DNA of 64,000 bases. It comes from Myotis daubentonii (lineage: Eukaryota > Chordata > Mammalia > Chiroptera > Vespertilionidae). Made by a program: the position numbers and the translations under genes. The stretch lies in assembly GCF_963259705.1 (NCBI RefSeq), contig NC_081847.1:94330464-94394463 (forward strand). Reading direction: 5' to 3'. The notes beneath the pieces were generated by a model. That model had not been told where the DNA came from. It made no database searches and worked only from the letters and a program-made list of their open reading frames with translations. Of this stretch, positions 56,420 to 64,000 are shown piece by piece. Position 1 is the first letter of the stretch; each line of letters opens with the position of its first letter.

Positions 56420-58801
56420 TTTTTTTTCTTTTTTATATATTTTTTTATTGATTAAGATATTACATATGTGTCCTTATCCCCACGTTACCCTCTACCTGCC
56501 CCCCCCCCCCCCGCTCATGCCCTCACCCCCCCGTTGTCCGTGTCCATTGGTTAGGCCTATATGCTTGCATATAAGTCCTTTGGTTGATCTTTCCCCCTTA
56601 CCCCCACCCTCCCCTACCTTCCCTCCAAGGCCCGACAGTCCAATCAATGCCTCTCCGTCTCTGGATCAGTCCTTGTTCATCAGTTTATGTTGTTCATTAT
56701 ATTCCACAAATGAGTGAGATCATGTGGTATTTATCTGCTCTCCAGTTCCATCCATGCTGTGGCAAATGGTAAGAGTTCCTTTTTCTTCTTCCTCTTCTTA
56801 AAGAATACCTTTCAGCATTTCATATAATGCTGGTTTGGTGGTGATGAACTCCTCTAGCTTTTTCTTATCTGTGAAGCTCTTTATCTGACCTTCTATTCTG
56901 AATGATAGCTTTGCTGGATAAAGTAATCTTGGTTGTAGGTTCTTGGCATTCATCACTTTGAATATTTCTTGCCACTCTCTTCTGGCTTGCATGGTTTCTG
57001 TTGAGAAATCAGCTGACAGTCATATGGGTACTCCCTTGTAGGTAACTGACTGTCTTTCTCTTGCTGCTTTTAAGATTCTCTCTTTGTCTTTTGCTCTTGG
57101 CATTTTAATTATGATGTGTCTTGGTGTGGTCCTCTTTGGGTTCCTTTTGTTTGGGGTTCTCTGCGCTTCCTGGACTTGTAAGTCTATTTCTTTCACCAGG
57201 TAGGGGAAGTTTTCTGTCATTATTTCTTCAAATAGGTTTTCAATATCTTGCTCTCTCTCTTCTTCTGGTACCCCTATAATTCTGATGTTGTTACGCTTGA
57301 AGTTGTCCCAGAGGCTCCTTACACTATCTTCATATTTTTGGAATCTTTTTTCTTTTTTCTTTTTCGGTTGGGTCTTTTTTGTTTCTTCGTATTTCACATC
57401 TTTGACTTGATTCTTGGGATCCTCTTGTCTGCTGTTGGATCTCTGTATATTATTCTTTATTTCAGTCAGTGTATGCTTAATTTCTAGTTGGTCCTTTTTC
57501 ATATCCTCGAGAGTCTCACTAGATTTATCGAGGGTCTCACTAAATTTATCAGCAGTTTCCATAAAATTCTTGAAAAACCTTATAAACGTGGCCTTGAACT
57601 CTATATCCAGTCGTTTGCTTTCCTCCATTTCTGTCATTTGTGACCTGTTTCTTTGTCTCTGCATTTTTTATGCTTCCCTGTGTTGGTAGAGTGGTTTTGT
57701 GTGCTAGGTGTCCTGTAGGGCCCAGTGGCTCAGCCTCCCCAGTTACCTGAGGTGGACACTCTTGGTGTATCCCCTTGTGGGCTTTGTGCACAGTCTTGTT
57801 GTAGTTATGCCTTGATTATTGTAGGATCACTGGGAGGAATTGACCTCCAGGCCAATTAGCAGTGAGAATCAGCTGTGTCTGCAGTGGGAGAACTTCTGTG
57901 CTGAAGACACCCTTCTGGGGCAAGACTTGCTTCAGTGGGGTTTTGGTGCTCACTGAGTCTGCACACTGAGTGTGTCCCTTATGGATCTGAGGAGTTGTAA
58001 TCTGGATGGTCCCACTCTGACCACTGGGTACACTGGCTCTTGGATCTAAGGAGGTGCTAATTTAGCCTCTGCCTGAGGTTACACAGCAGGAGCTATGAAG
58101 AGAACTGCAGATTCCCCTTCCTTTTTTGGAGTTTGGAGGTACCCTGATGAGGCCCAGCTGTGAAGCAATGCAAGCTGCTGTGGGGCCTTGGGCCTTCTCT
58201 TGGAAGTTCTGGATCTGTCTGGCCCAGCTGCAGTTAGGTAATTTTCAGGTTGCAAATGGCCGGGGCATTCATATGCAAAAGCCTCTGCCACAGCCTGGGT
58301 GGGGCGGGGTCTCAGGGAATCCAAGGGCGGAGCAAGCAGCTATGGCGGATCCTCAGCCCTGCCCTAAGGGGCCGCGCATCTCAGTGTCCCCGGTAATCGC
58401 TGCAAGCACCTCTGAGGGAAAGCCGCCCTCAAGTTCAGAGTTCTGCCTGCTGCCAGACAGTCCAGTTTCTCCCCGTATGAGTCCTGGGTCCCCAGAGACT
58501 TCCCGGAACTGGAATTCAGAGCAGTCGGGAGCTTGTGACTCCCTCCCGATTCAAAAAGACAGCCGCGTCCTCAGGTGCCAGCCCCTTTCTGCGCGTGCGA
58601 GCCTCCGTACCTCTGCACTTTACTTCCGCAGCTCCTCTGGCTCTCAGTGTGCTTTTCTTTCCTTCTAGTTGTGGAATTTCCACCAGCCAGCCTTCCTGTA
58701 GTTCTGGATGATGTCCGTTTTGTCTTTTTATTGTATTTTTGAAGTTGTTGTGGGAGGCAGCAATTTCCCGGTGTTTATCTATGCCGCCATCTTAGTTTCT
58801 C
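56420..58801 (-). mobile_element. Complete HAL1-like LINE (L1 ORF1 without ORF2)
   Basis: A 2.38-kb minus-strand retroelement with a perfect 14-bp target duplication, CAGGATGTATTTTC, at 56406-56419 and 58802-58815. In sense order it has a 5' UTR of about 1.1 kb starting GAGAAACTAAGATGGCGG, an L1 ORF1 (57664-56798), a purine-rich linker of about 20 nt, then the L1 3' terminal region ('catggatggaactggagagc' in sense), a C/G-rich 3' UTR and a poly-A tail. No ORF2 is present, so it lacks endonuclease and reverse transcriptase and must have been mobilised by another L1. This layout is that of HAL1 ('half-L1') elements. Confidence 0.85.
56798..57664 (-). pseudogene. L1 ORF1 (RNA-binding protein), one in-frame stop
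   Basis: Encodes the L1 ORF1 protein, which trimerises, binds element RNA in the cytoplasm and acts as a nucleic-acid chaperone during retrotransposition. The frame runs 288 codons from ATG at 57664 to TAA at 56798-56800. Residues 25-115 are rich in E, K, L and S in a coiled-coil-like pattern. A lysine-rich stretch follows at about 115-125, then the RRM with the WDNFKRNNIRIIGVPEEE segment near 140-155. The conserved TPRHIIIKM segment lies near 180, and the C-terminal domain (QARREW..., LSF, ITTKPAL) closes it. The only break is a TGA at 57022-57020 after the TYKGVPI segment, in frame with the rest, consistent with a CpG-to-TG change in an arginine codon. No frameshift was seen. Confidence 0.88.
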
Positions 58802-58966
58802 CAGGATGTATTTTCAGTGTTACAAACTGAACACAATTAAAGCATCGTGATTAATCACAAAAACAATATGTAATTATGTATGCGTTTTCCGATGGTCTTA
58901 GGTGACCCCTGTGAAAGGGTCCTTCGGTCCCCAAAGGGGTCGCGACCCACAGGTTGAGAACCATTG

Positions 58967-60427
58967 ATAGTGGAACAGGGAAATCAAGGTATCAGCACTC
59001 CCATGTTATTTTGGCCCAGTGCGGAGCAAAGCAAAAAATAATTTGCATTTATTTCTTGATGTTTCCGTCTCTCACTATCAGCTCGTTCCTCGGGGGAAGC
59101 ATGCTGCTGCTTCCCTAGGCCTGGCACCCGCCTGCCCCCGGGTTTACACACGTGTAGCGGTGATGGCACCCTCACTCAAATGCCTCCCCCTCGTGCAGCC
59201 ACAGGGTGACTGCCTGTTCCTGCCCGCTGACCATGGTCCCCCTGGCAGGGCGCTCAGGCTTCACTCACGACTCCCACCGACGCTCCTTCCAGGACAAGAC
59301 TTGCTGCATAGACTCACTGAGAGCACACTCCCCGGGGGCTTCTCCAGGCCCAGGGACCTGGCTGTGGAAACCGGAGCCTGATGCTGGCACAGCCTCCTCT
59401 CAGGAGAGGGACACGTGGGCACGGCCAGTGCACGGGCGGGTGGGGCGCGCTTTCCTAGGTCAGGGTGGGCCCAGGCTGAGCGCAGACCGCAGGGCCCCAC
59501 GCGATTGGGCCAAACTGCGGTGCGTGAGCCGCTGCTGCCACAGTGACTCCTGCCAGGGCGGCGATAGCTAAGGGTCTGTCACTGTTCCCATCATAAGACC
59601 CTCTGTCCGAGGCTTACAACTGCCCGGACGTTCACTGCTGCCCGAACCCGGACACGTTAGAGTGCTTGGAGCCTTGGGTGTATTTTGAAAATAAGAATAA
59701 AATAAACGTGATGGGCTATTGCACTGAGATAGGTGGCTCCTTGCTGGCCTATGAGATCCTGTGGCAAACCCCCCTCAGCCAGGCGGTGGGCAGCGAGCTG
59801 ACGTGACAGATTCGAGCATTTCGCATCTGCCTCGTTGTCATCGCGCCCCATCTTGCTGGTAATCTCCCCGCTGAAGGCTCTCGGTGACATGACGGACTGT
59901 AATGGCCCCATTGCCTTATCATTGCCCATCGCAGAGCAGCCCACGTTCGGAAGGCCCTGCACATAGACATAAGTGGACTGTGTAAAAGGGGGGAGTGGTT
60001 TTCACAGAGTGAAGGCCCATCAGATGCCCGTTGGTGAACTCTGTGGCTGCGTGAGGTGCGCAGGCGTCCTATTGCTGTGGCTGTGGGGCCTGGGTCCGCA
60101 TGGACAGTAATAAAGTGACTATTTGCTCTAAGTTCCCTGCTCGCAGTGAGGACATGCGGCCGGCTGCTGACCTGTGGGGCTCTGGTGTCCACGCTATCGG
60201 TTTTCGCAGAGGAGAGGGTAACAGAGAAATAATGAGCCCCTCTTCCCGCCCTTACCACCACCCCCCTGAAATAAATGCCGATCCACAAGTAGAGTGAGAT
60301 GTAGAGAAGTGGGCACCCAAGTAAAATTGGCACCTAATTATCTAACACTGTTATGCACCACCCTTGACCTTGACTTAACCTTGAGCCTTGGGGGAGGGGG
60401 GTCTTAAGCATGACATCTACTTACGTG
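58967..60427. other. Unique DNA; candidate conserved block at 59690-59950
   Basis: No transposon recognised. 59690-59950 ('aataaaataaacgtgatggg', 'gctattgcactgagataggt', 'gtaatggccccattgcctta') is unique, balanced and motif-rich, resembling an old enhancer. The minus-strand frame of 194 codons (59749-60333) crosses it without a domain. Confidence 0.4.
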
Positions 60428-60625
60428 GCTCTAGTGCAGTGGTTAGAGGGTGGACTCTGAGGTCAGATGCTCGGGCTCATACAAATTTCCAGGCAGCCAT
60501 CTACTGACAGTGACTGCGGGCAGGTGGCTGAGCTACTGAAAGTCTCTGGGCCTCTTTCTGCATCTGTAAAGTTGGAATAACAATCCCTACCTCACAGAGT
60601 AGTGATGAGGCTGAATTAGGAAGAG
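60428..60625 (+). mobile_element. MIR SINE
   Basis: Near-complete sense MIR: 'gtgcagtggttagagggtgg', 'actctgaggtcagatgctcg', 'gggcctctttctgcatctgt' and 'ataacaatccctacctcaca' in order. Confidence 0.85.
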
Positions 60626-60719
60626 ATATGTCAGGGTCTTACAGCATCAGTCCCAATCTCCTCAATATTGTTCCTCATCAGTAAGAAAAGTTGAGCATGC
60701 ATATCTGGTTCTATATGTA

Positions 60720-60985
60720 CTAGAGGCCCGGTGCACAAAATTCATGCACTGGATGGGGAGGGGGTTCCCTCAGCCCGGCCTGCACCCTCTCACAGTCCAG
60801 GAGTCATCAGTCAGACGTCCTTAGCTGGGCTTATGGCTGAGCGCTGCTCCCCTTGTGGGAGTGCACTGACCACCAGGGGGCAGCTCCAGCATTGAGCATC
60901 TGCCCCCTGGTGGTCAGTGTGTGTCCTAGCGACTGGCCATTCTGCCGTTTGGTCAATTTGCATATTAGCCCTTTATTATATAGGA
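60720..60985 (-). mobile_element. Helitron (bat type), copy B
   Basis: 266 bp, minus strand. The 5' end TCCTATATAATAAAGGGC is at 60985 and the 3' end CCGGGCCTCTAG at 60720. Host A lies at 60719 and T at 60986. The 3' hairpin is 'gtgcacaaaattcatgcac' (60731-60749). The middle carries a 20-bp perfect inverted repeat with two CTCF-type motifs. Non-coding. Confidence 0.93.
60864..60919. promoter_or_regulatory. Inverted pair of CTCF-consensus motifs in Helitron
   Basis: CCACCAGGGGGCAG at 60870-60883 fits the vertebrate CTCF core (CCASYAGRKGGCRS) at every position. Its exact reverse complement is at 60900-60913. They sit in perfect 20-bp inverted arms (60864-60883 and 60900-60919) with a 16-bp spacer, so the motifs face each other. 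Binding is inferred from the motif only. Confidence 0.6.
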
Positions 60986-61806
60986 TAAAATATATGTACA
61001 TTGACAAATAATGTGCCACAAAACTAAGATATATACATTATTCAACATACACAAAAATAGAAGTTTAAATAATTGAAATTATATTTTAAAAAAGATGTTT
61101 ATTCTGTTTTATTAATAATACAGAACATATATTTGCACTCAGAGAAAATTATGATGATACTTAAAAATATCAAACTAATGTTTTTGTATGAGCACTACAA
61201 TTAAAATGATTTTTAAAAAATATTACTCTAATATATTGATATAATTTACTTGGATGGAGGTCTGTTTCTACTTTGTGTTGGTCAACACCACAGCCTAAAA
61301 TATACTTCACTAAGATATAAATATCCGAGTGAAAGAGAATAATTTCTGAGTATCCTTCCTGAAATTTGAAGCCTACATACCAGATCTGAAAAACTCCTTT
61401 GTTGCAGTTTACTGAGTTAATGTTCTTTTCTGGTTTCCGTCAGTTATTTTTGAAAATAATTGGAAATCATAGTATTTTGCCGGACAGGTTCAAAACACCG
61501 AAATTCTTCATTGGGGAGATTTATGAATGGGTGAGACTATTTTGTTTCTGGACTTGGTTCTAGATTTAAACATTTTGGTAGGTAACATAACATTTTCAAA
61601 AAAACATTGTAATAACGCTTAAAAAAAAACACCTTATAACATCTTTTTTTAAAAATGATCTTTCCATACCAGAGATCTCTTTTGTGAAACACCTATTTCC
61701 CTCTCATTATGTAGCCACGATTATCTGCAAGGTCCAGATAACATGTGATTTAAAAAAAAATCTAGATGGTTTTTAAAAAGCCAGAAAACATATTATCGAT
61801 CACGTC
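60986..61806. other. AT-rich unique DNA, no gene found
   Basis: The most AT-rich stretch of the window, with many short A and T runs. I recognise no repeat family and no open frame of note. Confidence 0.45.
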
Positions 61807-61809
61807 TGA

Positions 61810-61840
61810 TCACACACACACACACACACACGCACACACA
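61810..61840. repeat. (CA)n microsatellite
   Basis: About 30 bp of CA dinucleotides with one G interruption. Confidence 0.95.
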
Positions 61841-62340
61841 GGAAGCCTAGCAAAGGTGGGAATGAGTTCTGTGTGATTCGTTACTGAGCTGGATATGGCG
61901 GATGCAATGCTAGGAGATGGTGGGAGCCTCTGTGATGGCGTTAAGGATGGTAGGTGTTGGGCCGACGTGCATTCTCTACGTTAACCCCATAACCAGCTCT
62001 GCACGCACTGAGGGCGGGGCATGGGGACCACGGAAGGTGCCCTGGGCACTTGGTGACTGTGCGCCTGTGATCGCTGCTGACCCGGACCTCGTGTGCTCGC
62101 CTGTGCCAGGGGCAAACGCCTCTTGTCCCGCCTTCTCCCCAAGGTCCCTCCAGAGAAGAAGAGAGACGAAGGGTGCCTTTCCAATGCCCCGCCCCCCAAG
62201 TTCAATGACGTTGTGCATGTTGATGAGGGGCACGGAGCCACCCTGCACCCCTACACACGGGGGAGAGGTCATTGGTTTCTACACGCCCAGCTCACTGCTT
62301 GCCTTCCCAAACGCAGGGGCTGTCCATCCATCAGGCCACA
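61841..62340. other. Unique DNA, no gene found
   Basis: Overlapping open frames on both strands (216 codons plus, 61917-62567; 215 codons minus, 62279-62926) without recognisable domains. Confidence 0.4.
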
Positions 62341-62420
62341 GTGCCCTGGGGCAGATGGCAGTGCCCTGGGGCAGATGGCAGTGCCCTGGGGCGGATGGCA
62401 GCGTCCTGGGGCGGATGGCA
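62341..62420. repeat. 20-bp tandem repeat, 4 units
   Basis: The unit is GTGCCCTGGGGCAGATGGCA, with later units carrying GCG and CGG variants, then a partial fifth unit. It lies inside both long open frames of this region. Confidence 0.95.
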
Positions 62421-64000
62421 GCGCCAATGGAAGGAGCGCAGGGCCAGGGCCAGGCATTGTCCGTTTTTGAAATTCCAAGTGAGTCCCAGGAACCCTCCCA
62501 GGTGGCGGTTGTCCTAAATGCCCTCCTCTCCCGGGCAGGGGCTGCTCCGGGGCAGGAAGACACGTGATGGAGAAAAGGCAAAGCTACAGCCGCCTTCTTC
62601 CAGCTCAGGGCCTTCCAGCAGTGAGAAGGGGCGGGGAGCAGAGGGGAGGGGATGGGGGAGGCCACCTCCACAACATGAAGACAGTTCCTGCCTATGGATG
62701 GGGTGGAGCTGCACCTCCCACCCCGCCTAGTGCAACGAGAGGCCGTGCCCAGCGGCTGTGGGTGCGTGGGCCCTGCCTCTGGGTGGTAAGAGGCAGGAAA
62801 GCCTTCAGCAGCCACAGGGAGGCCTGAGTTGGGAGGCGCGTACAGGTCTGGAGGCGGAAAGCTCAGACTCCCGTTCAGGGATGGCCAGGTGGGAATGGAT
62901 TCCATTGCGGTTCCATCCGGAAACACCGCTCCCCAAGTGTCTCCCGGGTGACTGGAAGGCGTGGAGTTGAAGTTCCACTGACATTCCGTCCAGTCTCCTT
63001 GAAAACGAGGGTCTGTGTGTGTGAACTGTGCAGGTCACGGGCTCCTTCCCTCCCACGTGGATATTTCCGAAACTCCTGATGTGGCCCGAGAGAGCACCTA
63101 ACGGGATGAGGGGGGGGAGGGGAGGGGCCACTGTGTAAGGCAAGAAGCTGGAGAGAGCCGAGAACAGAGGGAGAGGACTGCCGAGGAGTCGTCCCCGGGC
63201 CTTCTGTCGCGTCACTGTGAAGGCTCTCAAGCCCGTAATGTTTGAGCATCAATGGTTCATTCGCCTTAGAGGTGCCCGTGAAGTCGTCTTAATGAGCTGG
63301 AATGGCAAGTAGCCGAACCTCAGGCCTCTCCCTCCCGTGTCACCTGGGGACTCTCTCCATCTTCCTGTCCTCACGGCACTGAAATGCCATTAACCCTCAG
63401 CGTCCCTGCCCGGGGGCCGCGGGGCCACGGCCTGTGGGCCCCATGGATGCTCCCCAGAGGGGCACCGAGGGGAGAGAGGAGAGCGCGTAGGAAACTGGGA
63501 GAGGTGCGGAGGACGAGGCAGGCTTGCGGAGAGTGATGGCTCTTCACCTCACCAGGAGGTGCCGCCCCGGGCTCTCTTTTGTGAAAGCACATCACAGAGC
63601 TAAAAGCGGCATGTCCAACCCTAGACGCACGGCAACGTTTAATCGAGGACTTTTTTCTAAACTTCCAAAAAATCAGAATTCCCCTTGTGACATACAGCCA
63701 TTGTTTCATTGTCACACACACAGCTCCATACAGTGTTCTAGGAACACATATGCAAACGTAGGACATCGTCTAGCGATGCTTGCTAAGTGAACGGATGTAA
63801 GAAACACAAAACAGGGGCCCCTTCTGTGGGAAGCTCTAGAATCCCATCGGTAATGAGCCCACGACCCACGTTTTAGGGCCCCGCCATCACCCCACCACAG
63901 CCCAGGCTGGCAGTCGCCACGGAAAAGGCCTGTGCGTTACAGGGCGCGCCCGCTCTGCCCGCCTTTGTCTCGGGCCCTGCTAGTCAGCGTGTAGACGGTG
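62421..64000. other. Unique DNA; possible conserved block at 63215-63310
   Basis: No transposon recognised. 63215-63310 ('tgtttgagcatcaatggttc', 'gtcttaatgagctggaatgg') is unique and balanced. The rest is GC-rich. No exon recognised up to the window edge. Confidence 0.4.

Larger units (their letters stand above)
56260..58966 (+). mobile_element. SPIN-type hAT, copy 8, split by a HAL1-like element
   Basis: The SPIN left part is 56260-56419 and the right part 58816-58966. Together they form the longest SPIN copy in the window, keeping both the 'cataacattattttcgttgc' and 'aaagcatcgtgattaatcac' blocks that other copies have lost. The ends are CAGTGGTTCTCAACC and GAGAACCATTG. The left flank is ATCTAGTG and the right flank ATAGTGGA, so the target copy is decayed. 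Confidence 0.92.

Overview
This window is nuclear DNA from a mammal, most likely a vespertilionid (evening) bat. The evidence is its mix of transposable elements. It holds four tRNA-derived VES-type SINEs with clean target-site duplications, eight copies of a SPIN-type non-autonomous hAT transposon, three copies of other small hAT elements, and four Helitrons with typical bat ends (TC at the 5' end, CTAG at the 3' end, inserted between A and T). VES SINEs occur in several bat families, but abundant recent Helitrons together with SPIN hATs are known mainly from Vespertilionidae. Older layers shared by all mammals (MIR, L2, old L1) are also present.

I found no convincing protein-coding exon, no tRNA or rRNA gene and no CRISPR array. 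The longest open frames come from tandem repeats whose unit has no stop codon. The window therefore looks like intergenic or long-intron sequence. Some unique, non-repetitive blocks look like conserved regulatory sequence, and there are two CpG-island-like stretches (about 48.5-49.0 kb and 39.5-39.9 kb), but I cannot tie them to a gene.

Layout. 0-8 kb: a VES SINE, old L1 and L2 pieces and three SPIN copies close together. 8-15 kb: mostly unique DNA with two copies of a second hAT family and two SPINs. 15-18.5 kb: a CA-rich array, unique GC-rich DNA, then a Helitron inside old L1. 18.5-23.4 kb: unique blocks, two VES SINEs and an L1 3' end. 23.4-24.7 kb: a 1.27-kb Helitron full of hairpins. 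24.7-35.4 kb: MIR, L2 and L1 fragments, a 16-bp minisatellite, a 136-bp mini-Helitron, a pyrimidine tract and a fold-back hAT. 35.4-37.2 kb: an 88-unit, 20-bp minisatellite. 38.3-38.7 kb: a 32-bp minisatellite. 40.8-43.0 kb: L2 pieces running into a 1.2-kb GGAA/GGGA tract. 43-56 kb: SPIN, SPIN with a nested VES, CpG-rich DNA, L2. 56.3-59.0 kb: a complete HAL1-like element (L1 ORF1 without ORF2) nested inside a SPIN. 59-64 kb: unique DNA, a MIR, and a Helitron carrying two inverted CTCF-consensus motifs.

The nested insertions give a relative time order. The HAL1-like element and one VES SINE each landed inside a SPIN copy, so both moved after SPIN had invaded. The most interesting items are the near-intact HAL1-like element at 56420-58801, the paired CTCF-type motifs in the Helitron at 60720-60985, and the hairpin-rich Helitron at 23402-24673. 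Family names come from recognising the sequence, not from a database search.
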